A DNA stretch of 64,000 nt from Serinicoccus hydrothermalis (GCF_001685415.1 NZ_CP014989.1:2790001-2854000); one strand, 5' to 3'; positions 27,602-35,920 are shown, counted from the stretch's first letter. A program made the numbers and translations. Notes: generated from the sequence alone by a model not told the origin.

Positions 27602-28883
27602 CCGCGCTCCGGATCTGGTGCTCGACCGCGTCCAGCCAGCGGGTGAGCGAGTCCCGCGCCTGCGGGGTGTCGGGGTAGCGCGCCCGCAGGTGCAGACCGT
27701 CGTCGGTGACGACGAACCACACCATGACACCGTCGGTCCGCATGGCCGCGGAGACGTACTGCGCACGGGTGGAGGGGTCGAGCCGGACCGGCAGCCGCCG
27801 GGTGTCCAGCCAGGACAGGGCGAACATGCCGGGACCCTCGGGCATACCGCCGTAGGGGGCCAGGATCGGGGCCAGGGGGTGGGACCCGAGCGTGGTCGCC
27901 TCGGCCACGGCCTCGCGTGCAGCCCCCGGGTCGGCGGTGCGGCACTCCAGCACCGCGTTGGTGATGAACCAGCCGACGGCGTCGTGCCAGCGCGGGTCGT
28001 GGCGGCTGTGGACGGGGAAGACGGCGCGCAGCGGTACCCCGGCCAGCTCCAGGCATACCTGCGTCAGGGCGGCCACCGCGACCGCGGTCGGCCGCGCGTC
28101 CTGCTCGCGTGCCGCGTTCTCGAAGGCGGTCCAGCCCGGGCCGTCGAGCAGGTCACGGACCTCGACGACCTCCTCGGGTCGGGGGTCCAGGTCGCCGAGG
28201 GGGAGGGGGAAGGTGGGCATGGAGCCGCCCCCGGCCGCGAGGATCTGCGACCAGCGATCGTGCACCTGCTGCGGGGCGGGAGGCGCGGTCTCGAGCTCGC
28301 GCGTATGCGCCGCGAACGCGGGAGCCTCGGTGCCGGGCAGGGTGTCGTCGAGGCCGGCGAGCAGGTCGCGGGCGAGCACGACGACGGACCACATGTCGAC
28401 GTGGGCGTGGTCGGCCCCGACGAGCAGCACCGGGCGGTCGTCGCCGGTCGCGTCCGGCTCGTCGGGCCGGACGAGGCAGAGCTCGTGCGACGGCCGCGCG
28501 AACGGCTGGCACGCCGCGTCGAAGACGTCCCGGACGACGTCGCGGGTGGGTCTGCCGCCCGTCTCGTGCTCGCGCCAGGTGCCGGGGTGGAGGGCCGTCT
28601 CGTGCAGGGCGAGGAGGCCCGCGGGGGAGCGGGAGAAGGTGGTGCGCAGCGTGCCGTGGCGGGCGAGGACGGCGAGCCAGGCCTGCTCCACCTGAGCCGG
28701 GGTGGTGCCCGCCGGGAGCCGGAAGGAGATCGCCATCCACGAGCCCGGACGTGACCCGGCCTCGACGTGCCGGCGCTGGTCGAAGGAGATCGGCAGGCTC
28801 GCCCCGAGGGCACCCACCCGGGGTGAGTAGCTCTGGACGTGCCCGGGCGGCAGGACCATCATCCCCACGTTGGTCAGCCGCAT
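27552..28883 (-). CDS. Condensation-domain acyltransferase-like protein
   Basis: 443 residues resembling a stand-alone condensation/PapA-type acyltransferase. 'ISFRLPAGTTPAQVEQAWLAVLARHGTLRTTF' is the standard N-terminal fold. The active-site motif HHxxxDG is altered to D-H-A-H-V-D-M (about residue 165), retaining the catalytic second His and the Asp. No carrier-protein or adenylation gene is near, so a lipid or wax ester acyltransferase, or a non-catalytic scaffold, is possible. ATG 28883 is chosen; an ATG at 28904 is in frame. It is divergent from an alpha/beta hydrolase 19 bp away. Confidence 0.7.
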   Translation of the reverse strand: MRLTNVGMMVLPPGHVQSYSPRVGALGASLPISFDQRRHVEAGSRPGSWMAISFRLPAGTTPAQVEQAWLAVLARHGTLRTTFSRSPAGLLALHETALHPGTWREHETGGRPTRDVVRDVFDAACQPFARPSHELCLVRPDEPDATGDDRPVLLVGADHAHVDMWSVVVLARDLLAGLDDTLPGTEAPAFAAHTRELETAPPAPQQVHDRWSQILAAGGGSMPTFPLPLGDLDPRPEEVVEVRDLLDGPGWTAFENAAREQDARPTAVAVAALTQVCLELAGVPLRAVFPVHSRHDPRWHDAVGWFITNAVLECRTADPGAAREAVAEATTLGSHPLAPILAPYGGMPEGPGMFALSWLDTRRLPVRLDPSTRAQYVSAAMRTDGVMVWFVVTDDGLHLRARYPDTPQARDSLTRWLDAVEHQIRSAVTPARRARSRRRPRCR

Positions 28884-28890
28884 GCGCTCG

Positions 28891-28897
28891 TACTCTA
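28891..28897. promoter_or_regulatory. Back-to-back -10 element TACTCTA shared by two divergent genes
   Basis: TACTCT (28891-28896, plus) is 6 bp before the hydrolase ATG at 28903; TAGAGT (28897-28892, minus) is 8 bp before the acyltransferase ATG at 28883. The two hexamers overlap on the same base pairs. Confidence 0.5.
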
Positions 28898-28902
28898 GGC
28901 GC

Positions 28903-29697
28903 ATGCCGACATTCCGCGTGGGCGACGCCAGCCTGGACTTCGAGACCAGCGGTGAGGAGGGCCCAGTGGTCGTCCAGCTGCACGGGCTGACCTCCTCGCG
29001 CGACCGCGACGCGCACCTGGGGCTGGACCTGGCGCGGGCGCTGCGTGGGCACCGCGTCCTGAGGTACGACGCGCGCGGGCACGGGGGCTCGAGCGGGACG
29101 CCGCGACCCGAGCACTACCACTGGAGCCGGCTCGCCGAGGACCTCCTGGCGCTGCTGGACGAGGTGGCGCCGGGGGAGCAGGTGCACGGGATCGGACCGT
29201 CGATGGGGGCGGGGACGCTGCTCCACGCCGCCCTCGCCGACCTGGACCGCTTCGCGACCCTGTGCCTCGTGGTGCCGCCGACGGCGTGGTCGACCCGGCC
29301 CGCGCAGCGGGAGAGATACCTCGCCGACGCCGCGCTCATCGAGGCCGAGGGGGTGGGCGCCTTCGTCCACCAGGCGAGCACGGCGCCGGGGCCGCCGGCG
29401 CTCGCGGACGCGCCGGCGACCGAGCCGACGGTGGCCGAGGAGCTGCTGCCGACCATCCTGCGCGGGGCTGCGGCGACGGACCTGCCTGACCCGGAGCAGG
29501 TCGGCCGGATCCCGGTGCCGACCCTCGTGCTGGCCTGGGAGGACGACCCGTCGCACCCGGTCTCGACCGCCGTGGCGCTGGGGGAGCTGCTGCCGGTCAG
29601 CAGGGTGGTGGTAGCCCAGACGCCCTATGGGCTCATGGCCTGGCCCGGGCTGGTGGCCGAGCACGTCGCGGTGGGCGCGGGGCTGCGCCGAGGCTGA
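28903..29697 (+). CDS. Alpha/beta hydrolase
   Basis: 264 residues. Oxyanion region 'VVQLHGLTSS' near residue 25, 'YDARGHGGSSG', and the nucleophile elbow 'GIGPSMGAG' (Ser near 105) fit the fold. The acid and His are plausibly in 'LAWEDDPSHPVS', but the usual C-terminal His context (GHxxxxE) is missing: 'QTPYGLMAWPGL' sits there. Esterase, lactonase or 3-oxoadipate enol-lactonase-like activity is possible; the substrate is unknown. Confidence 0.8.
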   Translation: MPTFRVGDASLDFETSGEEGPVVVQLHGLTSSRDRDAHLGLDLARALRGHRVLRYDARGHGGSSGTPRPEHYHWSRLAEDLLALLDEVAPGEQVHGIGPSMGAGTLLHAALADLDRFATLCLVVPPTAWSTRPAQRERYLADAALIEAEGVGAFVHQASTAPGPPALADAPATEPTVAEELLPTILRGAAATDLPDPEQVGRIPVPTLVLAWEDDPSHPVSTAVALGELLPVSRVVVAQTPYGLMAWPGLVAEHVAVGAGLRRG

Positions 29698-29713
29698 GCG
29701 GGCTCCTCCGCGG

Positions 29714-29786
29714 TGGGCCCCCCGGGGCTCGAACCCGGAACCTACGGATTAAAAGTCCGCAGCTCTGCCAATTGAGCTAGAGGCCC
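29714..29786 (-). tRNA. tRNA-Lys (TTT)
   Basis: 73-nt cloverleaf on the minus strand: acceptor GGGCCTC/GGGGCCC, D-arm TAGCTCAATTGGCAGAGC, anticodon TTT in CTTTTAA, T-arm GGGTTCGAGCCC, discriminator A. Confidence 0.96.
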
Positions 29787-29861
29787 GGAGGTCGACGTCG
29801 TCCGTGGTGGTCGGCGTCGGCTCCGGCGTCCCAGGCTAACCGCTGTCCCGGCGGACGGTGC

Positions 29862-32000
29862 TCAGAAGGGTGGGGGCTCTCCGGGCGGGATGCGCCAGCC
29901 GGTGGTGCCGGGCTCGTCTGTGTCGCCGGGGTCCGGTTCGGGTTCGTCGGTGGTCGCCAGGCCGAGGACGGTTTCCGGGGTCGGGGTGTGGGGGTGGGCG
30001 CCGTCGCGGCGGCGACCGGAGTGGGTGCGGGTGACCCACATCCAGCCGGAGAGGGGGCCGCCGTGCTCGCCGGTGCCGGGGTGGTCGTCGGCGTCGGTGA
30101 GGAAGGCGCCGGGGCCGCGGTGCGCGAGGGCGGCGTAGAAGGCGCGGTTGAGCAGGTCGCGTCTGGCGTCCAGGTCCTCGCGCAGCGCTGGGTGCTCGTG
30201 GGTGCGGGCAGGGTCCAGCGGCACGGCGTGGTCGAGCGCCTCGGCCAGGTCGGGTGCTGCGCTGTACTGGCGGTAGTCGTGGACCCGGGTGGTCTCGGTC
30301 TGGCCGAGCAGCGTGGTCCAGGTGAGGTCGCGCAGGTCGTTGATCCGGGCGAGGGCCCGTCCGAGGGTCTTGAGCTGGTGGGGTGACTTGGCGAGGGCGA
30401 CGAGGTTGGTCTCGGCCGTCGGGCCTCCGGGTCGCTCCGGTGCCCAGGGGGTGACGTGGTCGAGCTCGCACACGGTACCGGGTCGGCGGGTGCCGGGGGC
30501 CCGGGAGTAGACGTCGGCGGCCAGGACCTGTCGGCGCATGGCGGCGTCGGGGCGGTAGGCGGTGATGGACCGTTCGACGAGCCTTCCGTCGGCGGGGTCG
30601 GTCAGCAGCCGGGCCAGGGTGGTGCCGGGGGCCAGGGCGAGCTCGCGCAGGTGCCCGGGGGAGAGGAAGGTCGGGTGCCGCCCGAGCACCAGCCCCACGC
30701 CGCCCCCTCGCCCACGCGAAGCACGCTCACGACCATCACCGTTGTTGGGGTCGGCGAGGGCGGAGTCCTCCCCGAGGCCCAGGCCGTGGCCGTGCTCGGC
30801 GGAGGCAGAGTCCTCCCCGAGCCCGTGGCCGTGGTCGGTGGGGGCAGGGTCCTTCCCGTGGCCGTGGCCGTGCCCGGGACCGGCGACGGACGTCCCGGCG
30901 CAACGGGTGCACGCCGGTCGGCCGGTGAGCGCGTCCCAGGGGACGATGACCTGCAGCTCGATGGTCGGCATCCCGCTCACGACCCGGGCGATGCCCTCGA
31001 GATCGGGGGTCAACAGGTCGGCCCACCCCTCCGGAGGGCCGGCCACGTCGTTGCCGCAGGAGGGTGACCGGCCCAGGTCGCTCCCGACCGGCCCGTCTGG
31101 GCTCGCCTCGCTCCCGCCAGGTGCGTGCGGGCGCGGGTCGCTCCCGCCAGGTCGCTCCGGGCTCGGGTCGTTGCCGCCGGGCTCGTCCTGCGGCACGGGG
31201 AGTTGTCCGTGGACGAGCAGGGCCATGAGCACGTCGGAGCGCAGCTGGTCCAGGGTGCGCGGGTCGCCCTGCTTGCGCAGCAGGCGGGCGGCGCGCTCGA
31301 CCCGGCTGTGCGCGGCGATGACCGAGATCGCGGGGCCGGTGGCCTCCAGGGTCGCGGTGCCGTCGTCGTGCACGGTGATCGTGGCCCGGCGGGCCCGGTA
31401 GGCCTTGCGCCGGCGTTCCCGCTCGGCCTGCGCGTCCTCACCCTCGGCCCGGGCGGCCTCCCGCGCCAGCGCCGTGGTGTAGTCGGCCTGGTGCCAGGGG
31501 CGCTCACGCAGGTCACCCTCGGGCGTCAGGCGCTCGGTGACGACCACGGCAGGGTCGGTCCCGAACAGGCCCTCGGCGACCAGGAGCGCCTTGTCGGCCT
31601 CGAGGGACCCGCAGCGCCGCCAGAAGGACCGCACCATCTCCCAGGTCACCTCCGCCCGGTCGAGTGCGCCGAGCACCAAGGTGCGCACCCCGTCCGGCGC
31701 GCAGGCCAGTCCCACGAGCTGGCGTGCCTCGGTGACGCCCATGCCGAGGCGGGCCTGCACCTCGGCGCAGGCGGCCCGCTTGGTCTCCGCCCGCCACTTC
31801 GTGCGCTGCCCCTGGCTCAGCTCCTCCACCGACGTGAACCCCTTCTGCGCCAGCACCGCCGCCCCGGTCACCGCGACGACCAGGCGGGCCGCCTCCACCA
31901 GCCGCGCGTCCAGCCCCGCCCGGGTCGCCGCCACGACACCGAGGGCCTCCAGCGCAGCATCCTCCGCGCACCCTTGCGGCTCGATTGCCGTGACCGCCAT
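29862..32000 (-). CDS. DUF222 / HNH endonuclease (13E12-type repeat family)
   Basis: 712 residues from the ATG at 32000, which has a GGGGGAGGTGAG ribosome-binding site. The N-terminal half (about 10-240) is DUF222 ('LGMGVTEARQLVGLA', 'RSDVLMALLVHGQLP'). The C-terminal third has an HNH nuclease core: 'CELDHVTPWA', 'AETNLVALAKSPHQLKTLGRAL' supplies H, N and H. The usual second Zn-Cys context (CRxHH) is degraded to 'AKSPHQ'. Two repetitive, probably disordered linkers are inserted (10-residue GGSDP-type repeats and GHGHGLGEDSA repeats). The family is multicopy and mobile-like in actinobacteria, with an unclear role. The promoter contains an SOS box. Confidence 0.9.
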   Translation of the reverse strand: MAVTAIEPQGCAEDAALEALGVVAATRAGLDARLVEAARLVVAVTGAAVLAQKGFTSVEELSQGQRTKWRAETKRAACAEVQARLGMGVTEARQLVGLACAPDGVRTLVLGALDRAEVTWEMVRSFWRRCGSLEADKALLVAEGLFGTDPAVVVTERLTPEGDLRERPWHQADYTTALAREAARAEGEDAQAERERRRKAYRARRATITVHDDGTATLEATGPAISVIAAHSRVERAARLLRKQGDPRTLDQLRSDVLMALLVHGQLPVPQDEPGGNDPSPERPGGSDPRPHAPGGSEASPDGPVGSDLGRSPSCGNDVAGPPEGWADLLTPDLEGIARVVSGMPTIELQVIVPWDALTGRPACTRCAGTSVAGPGHGHGHGKDPAPTDHGHGLGEDSASAEHGHGLGLGEDSALADPNNGDGRERASRGRGGGVGLVLGRHPTFLSPGHLRELALAPGTTLARLLTDPADGRLVERSITAYRPDAAMRRQVLAADVYSRAPGTRRPGTVCELDHVTPWAPERPGGPTAETNLVALAKSPHQLKTLGRALARINDLRDLTWTTLLGQTETTRVHDYRQYSAAPDLAEALDHAVPLDPARTHEHPALREDLDARRDLLNRAFYAALAHRGPGAFLTDADDHPGTGEHGGPLSGWMWVTRTHSGRRRDGAHPHTPTPETVLGLATTDEPEPDPGDTDEPGTTGWRIPPGEPPPF
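30741..30880 (-). repeat. Imperfect tandem repeats coding His/Gly-rich linker
   Basis: Three to four diverged units encode GHGLGEDSA-like segments inside the DUF222-HNH gene. Such a region is prone to copy-number change; it stays in frame here. Confidence 0.6.
31047..31182 (-). repeat. 30-bp tandem repeats coding PGGSDP-type linker
   Basis: Four 30-bp units encode PGGNDPSPER, PGGSDPRPHA, PGGSEASPDG and PVGSDLGRSP between the DUF222 and HNH parts of the gene. Confidence 0.7.
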
Positions 32001-32060
32001 GACACTCACCTCCCCCGAGGAACCCTCCCACGCCCACCAAGGTGGTGGGCTGGTACGACC

Positions 32061-32089
32061 AGCATACTCGAACACCTGTACGAACACAA
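32061..32089 (-). promoter_or_regulatory. Promoter with embedded LexA/SOS box
   Basis: Minus-strand TTGTGT (32089-32084), exactly 17 bp spacer, TATGCT (32066-32061). The spacer 32068-32083 is TCGAACACCTGTACGA, matching the actinobacterial SOS box TCGAAC-N4-GTTCGA at 11 of 12 positions. LexA bound there would block the promoter of the DUF222-HNH gene. Confidence 0.75.
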
Positions 32090-32114
32090 GAGCCGCGGCG
32101 ATCTTTCTTGCGTG

Positions 32115-32497
32115 TGATGTCTCAGGGCATCGGTGGCAGTTCTGCACCAGGACTTTGGTGACGGTTGATGTGTCAGGACATCGGTGTCGTTCAGCCGTTC
32201 TTGGGTCGTGTGCCTGTGGGTCGGCCGGACGTACTCGATGCCGGCCCGGGCAGGCGTGACCGCGGTTCCGGTGCCGCCGCCGGGCCCTCGTCCACCGTGC
32301 GTCGCGGGATCGCGTAGAACGTCATGCGCGAGATGCCGTGCTCGAAGCAGAAGGTGCTCACCGCCCCGCGCGGCGCATCAGCCCGGTCCAGCAACACCAC
32401 CCCGGGCCCAAGACCGCCCAGAAATGTCACCATCACACGACCCTGAACTTGTCACCCATGTCCTGACTCAGAACCGTCACCGATGTCCTGCGAGATG
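32115..32497. mobile_element. Decayed IS481-type element
   Basis: About 380 bp flanked by inverted copies of a TCAGGACATCGGTGAC-like motif: units at 32115-32138 and 32165-32192 on the left, and reversed units at 32446-32471 and 32476-32498 on the right. Inside is only the N-terminal helix-turn-helix piece of a transposase (32191-32436). An intact IS481 element is about 1.1-1.2 kb, so the catalytic part has been deleted. It fills the gap between the DUF222-HNH gene and the next gene. Confidence 0.65.
32191..32436 (-). pseudogene. IS481-type transposase N-terminal fragment
   Basis: 81 codons. 'VSTFCFEHGISRMTFYAI' followed by 'DEGPAAAPEPRSRLPG' is the HTH-plus-linker typical of IS481/IS3-type transposases in actinobacteria. 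The DDE catalytic core is absent and a stop follows. Inactive remnant. Confidence 0.7.
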
Positions 32498-32522
32498 GCA
32501 GAGATCAACGATCCGCCGATCC

Positions 32523-33098
32523 TCAGAAGAGCTTCTTCCACCACTTCGGCTCGGTCTCGCCGGGGTCCAGCGAGAGGACGCGCACGCTGCTGACGGCGCC
32601 GTTGTGCACGATCGTGAGCCGCCACATACCCGGGTCCGAGACGCCCTCGTAGTCACCCTTGAGCTCGCTGAAGAGCGCGCTCCCGCCCGGCACGTCCACC
32701 CCGACGCCCCGCGGGACGATGACCTTGCAGCTGGAGAAGATGTCGTTGAGCCGCAGCTCCACGACGGGAGAGGTCACGACCGCCTCCCGCAGGTCCAGCA
32801 CCGACTCGGAGAATCCACCGGAGAGCGTCAGGACCGCGGGCACCTGCCAGCGTCCGATCCGCTGCGTCGTGCTGAAGAAGGTCGTGATGCGCGCAGGGGT
32901 CGGCGTCGGCTCCCCGCTCCGGGCCGGCACCTCCGCGCGGCCGCCCGCACCCGCCTGCTCGGGTCGCCAGCCGGGCGAGTCCTCCGCCGCCGGCCCACCG
33001 ATGATGGTCCTCGGCTGCTCGGTCTCGTCACCCGGCCCGGGCAGCGGGGGCTGCCCGCCCCGCGCGGACGGTCCGTTCTCCTCCGGCGTCCCAGTCAT
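32523..33098 (-). CDS. LiaF-like C-terminal (DUF2154-type) protein
   Basis: 191 residues. The first 70 are Pro/Gly/Glu-rich and disordered. Residues about 70-155 form a strand-rich repeat domain: 'RITTFFSTTQRIGRWQVPAVLTLSGGFSESVLDLREA' (read in two strands), then 'VIVPRGVGVDVPGGSALFSELKG', matching cell-wall-active antibiotic response proteins related to LiaF/DUF1707 proteins. It has no membrane segments, unlike LiaF. TACCCT is 6 bp before the ATG at 33098. Confidence 0.65.
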   Translation of the reverse strand: MTGTPEENGPSARGGQPPLPGPGDETEQPRTIIGGPAAEDSPGWRPEQAGAGGRAEVPARSGEPTPTPARITTFFSTTQRIGRWQVPAVLTLSGGFSESVLDLREAVVTSPVVELRLNDIFSSCKVIVPRGVGVDVPGGSALFSELKGDYEGVSDPGMWRLTIVHNGAVSSVRVLSLDPGETEPKWWKKLF

Positions 33099-33104
33099 GA
33101 CCCC

Positions 33105-33110
33105 AGGGTA
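33105..33110 (-). promoter_or_regulatory. Leaderless-type -10 (TACCCT) overlapping a GGCATAC word
   Basis: Minus-strand GGCATACCCT runs into the gene at 33098 with a 6-bp gap, so the genome-wide word and the -10 hexamer share bases here. Confidence 0.4.
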
Positions 33111-33133
33111 TGCCGTGGGCCGCGAGGGGCGGA

Positions 33134-34360
33134 TCAGTCCCGGTGCAGCAGGCGCAGGTCCGCCCAGACCAGCCGGTGGTCGCTGGTGGGGAAGGGGTAG
33201 GTGCCCACGAGACGGAAGAGGGGGTCGTCCTCGGTCGGCCAGAAGACGCCGGCGTCGAGGATGGGCAGCGTCCGGCTCGGCAGCACGTAGTCCACCCGCA
33301 GGTTGCCCGGCTCCGGGGAGTCGGTGAAGTCCGCGGTGTCAAAGGCCGGGTCCGCGACGTGGTCCAGGTTGGCGCCACCCTGCAGCTCTGCCTGCTCCAC
33401 GGCCCCCTCGCTGTCGGGCACCACCCTCGTCCGGACGTCGCGGCTGTCCAGGAGCTGGTTGATCGCGCCGTCCCGCGAGTCCCCGTCGACCGGGTCGGCG
33501 TTGTAGTCGCCGACGATGACGAAGCGCTCGAAGCGGCCCAGCCCGCCGGACCGGCCCTGGTCGTCGTAGATGTAGGAGGAGGCGCGCTTGCCCGCCACGT
33601 AGTCCGCCCAGAACCGGATCTCGTCGTGGTTGCGCCTGCCGTTGCGGTCCTCCTCGCCGTCGAAGGTCGGCGGCGTGGGGTGGGCCGCGAGCACGTGCAG
33701 GGTCCGGCCGCCCACCTCGACCGGCACGTCCCAGTGCGACTTGCTGGACAGGCGCAGGTCCTTGCGCTCCTTCGCGTCGTAGAAGCGCTTCGGGATGAGG
33801 TTGCCGGGCATGTCCTGCCAGCGGAACTGCCGGAAGGTGCGCACCTCGTCGGTGTCGATCGGGTAGCGCGAGTAGACGACCATGCCGTACTGGCCCGGGT
33901 AGAGCCCGAAGCCGTAGGCGTCGTCCGGCCCGCCGACCGTCCCGTCGTTGTTGAGGTCGTGGCCGCTCGGGACCCCGGTGTTGGACGGCGCGATATAGGC
34001 GTAGGGGTAGTCGACCGGCTCGGCTCCGCGCTGCCCGACCTCGAGGTAGTTCTCCCGGAAGAGATCCTCGTTGCCGGGGGCGTAGTCGAACTCGTTGACG
34101 AGGACGACGTCGGGCCGGGTGCGCTGGATCGTCTCGGCCACGTTGCGTGCCTGCTCGTCCTCGCCGTCGGAGAGGTCGCTCGTGAGCTCGCCCTCGGCCG
34201 ACCGGTTCAGCGAGGCGTTGAAGGTCGCCACCCGGACGTCGCGGTCCAGACCGCCGCGGTCGCGACCGGACCGGTCCGGCGTGGCACCGGCGGGGGCGGC
34301 GAGGGTGCCGACGAGAGCGGTCGCCACCAGGGCGGAGAAGTATGCCGTGCGCGTCGTCAT
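33134..34360 (-). CDS. Secreted endonuclease/exonuclease/phosphatase-family protein
   Basis: 408 residues. An N-terminal Sec signal ('YFSALVATALVGTLAAPAGA') precedes the EEP fold: 'VRVATFNASLNR' (metal-binding Asn), 'VVLVNEFDY' (metal-binding Glu), 'VIVGDYNADPVDGDS' (Asp/Asn pair) and 'SDHRLVWADL' (catalytic His). Family members are nucleases or phosphodiesterases; here it is probably extracellular. ATG 34360 is chosen: TACGGT is 7 bp upstream and the signal peptide begins there. Confidence 0.85.
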   Translation of the reverse strand: MTTRTAYFSALVATALVGTLAAPAGATPDRSGRDRGGLDRDVRVATFNASLNRSAEGELTSDLSDGEDEQARNVAETIQRTRPDVVLVNEFDYAPGNEDLFRENYLEVGQRGAEPVDYPYAYIAPSNTGVPSGHDLNNDGTVGGPDDAYGFGLYPGQYGMVVYSRYPIDTDEVRTFRQFRWQDMPGNLIPKRFYDAKERKDLRLSSKSHWDVPVEVGGRTLHVLAAHPTPPTFDGEEDRNGRRNHDEIRFWADYVAGKRASSYIYDDQGRSGGLGRFERFVIVGDYNADPVDGDSRDGAINQLLDSRDVRTRVVPDSEGAVEQAELQGGANLDHVADPAFDTADFTDSPEPGNLRVDYVLPSRTLPILDAGVFWPTEDDPLFRLVGTYPFPTSDHRLVWADLRLLHRD

Positions 34361-34367
34361 ACCTTTC

Positions 34368-34373
34368 ACCGTA
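34368..34373 (-). promoter_or_regulatory. Leaderless-type -10 (TACGGT) for the secreted nuclease
   Basis: It sits 7 bp before the ATG at 34360, in a 45-bp divergent gap; on the plus strand AAGAGT lies 6 bp before the permease ATG. Confidence 0.4.
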
Positions 34374-34405
34374 GGGGTTGACCGGGTTTGTGCAAGAGTT
34401 CACCC

Positions 34406-35878
34406 ATGAGCGAGAGCACCGCCACGGCGCGGCTCAGCGAGACCGAGCGCCGTCTCGTCGAGACCAACGGCATCGAGATCATCGACGAGACCGAGCGCAC
34501 CGCACGACCGGCAGACCTGTTCTGGCCGTGGTTCGCCGCCAACGTCTCGGTCTTCGGCATCAGCTACGCCAGCTACGTCTTCGGCTTCGGGATCAACTTC
34601 ACCCAGGCCCTGATCGTCACCGTCATCGGCGTCGTGGCCTCCTTCCTCGCCTGCGGCATCATCGCCATCGCCGGCAAGCGGGGCTCGGCGCCCACGATGG
34701 TGCTCTCCCGGGCCGCCTTCGGCGTCAAGGGCCAGAAGGTCCCCGGCGTCTTCTCCTGGCTGATCTCCATGGGCTGGGAGACCTTCCTCGCGATCATGGC
34801 GGTGCTCGCCACCGCGACCGTCTTCACCCAGCTCGGGTGGGGCGGCGGCACGACGACCAAGGTGCTCGCCTGCGCCGTCATCGCGGCCCTCATCGTGGCC
34901 GCCTCGGTCGCGGGCTACCACACGATCATGCGGCTGCAGTCGATCCTCACCTGGCTGACCGGCGCGGCGACCATCGCCTACATCCTCATGACCTTGGACC
35001 GGATCGACATGGCCGCGGTGACCTCCCGGGAGCCCGGCTCCGTCGAGTCCGTCATCGGCGCCCTGGTCCTGCTCATGACCGGCTTCGGCCTGGGCTGGAT
35101 CAACATCGCGGCGGACTGGTCGCGCTACCAGCGGCGTGACGCCAGCGGCGGGGCGATCGTCCTGTGGAACACCCTCGGCGGTGCCCTGGCGCCGACCCTG
35201 CTCGTCCTCTACGGCCTCCTGCTCATCGGCTCCCAGCCCGAGCTCGAGGCGGGTATCGTCAACGACCCGATCGGCACCCTGGCCACGATCCTGCCGATCT
35301 GGTTCCTCGTGCCCTTCCTCCTGGCCGCGGTCCTCGCGCTGGTCAGCGGTGCCGTGCTCGGCATCTACTCCTCCGGCCTGACGCTGCTCTCCCTGGGCAT
35401 CGACATCCCCCGCCCCGCGGCGGCCCTCGTCGACGGCACGATCCTCACCCTCGGCACCATCTGGGTCGTCTTCTTCGCCCAGAGCTTCCTCGCGCCCTTC
35501 CAGAGCTTCCTCATCACGCTCGGCGTCCCGATCGCGGCGTGGGCGGGCATCCTCATGGCGGACGTCGCGCTGCGCCGTCGCGACTACGACGAGCGCGCCC
35601 TCTTCGACCCGCGGGGCCGCTACGGCGACTGGAACTGGACCGCGATCGGCCTCATGGTCCTCGCCGCGCTCGTCGGGTGGGGCCTGGTCATCAACACCTT
35701 CGCCGACGCCGCCGCGTGGAACAACTGGCAGGGCTACCTGCTCAGTCCGCTCGGCCTGGGCGGCAAGGAGGGCACCTGGGCCTGGGCCAACCTCGGCGTC
35801 CTCGTCGCCCTCGCGATCGGCTTCGTCGGGTGGCTCACCCTGGGCCGCGCGATCGTGCGCCGGCAGGAGAACGACTGA
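34406..35878 (+). CDS. NCS1-family purine/cytosine permease
   Basis: 490 residues with 12 predicted membrane helices after a charged N-terminus. 'GSAPTMVLSRAAFGVKGQ' and 'LGWINIAADWSRYQRRD' are typical of cytosine/purine/allantoin permeases. It imports a nucleobase or related compound with Na or H. ATG 34406 is preferred over 34388. A cysteine hydrolase lies 1.9 kb downstream, but a functional link is unproven. Confidence 0.87.
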   Translation: MSESTATARLSETERRLVETNGIEIIDETERTARPADLFWPWFAANVSVFGISYASYVFGFGINFTQALIVTVIGVVASFLACGIIAIAGKRGSAPTMVLSRAAFGVKGQKVPGVFSWLISMGWETFLAIMAVLATATVFTQLGWGGGTTTKVLACAVIAALIVAASVAGYHTIMRLQSILTWLTGAATIAYILMTLDRIDMAAVTSREPGSVESVIGALVLLMTGFGLGWINIAADWSRYQRRDASGGAIVLWNTLGGALAPTLLVLYGLLLIGSQPELEAGIVNDPIGTLATILPIWFLVPFLLAAVLALVSGAVLGIYSSGLTLLSLGIDIPRPAAALVDGTILTLGTIWVVFFAQSFLAPFQSFLITLGVPIAAWAGILMADVALRRRDYDERALFDPRGRYGDWNWTAIGLMVLAALVGWGLVINTFADAAAWNNWQGYLLSPLGLGGKEGTWAWANLGVLVALAIGFVGWLTLGRAIVRRQEND

Positions 35879-35920
35879 CCCTCGCCGCGGGTATGCCCGC
35901 CCCTCCGGCGCGGGTGCACA

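Noticed and set aside
30741-31182. CRISPR-like array
   Set aside because: The repeats are contiguous, coding and diverged, with no unique spacers and no cas genes nearby.
29714-32498. tRNA-Lys as attachment site for an integrated element carrying the DUF222-HNH gene
   Set aside because: The tRNA 3' end points away from the DUF222-HNH gene, there is no integrase, and I saw no duplicated tRNA 3' fragment on the other side.
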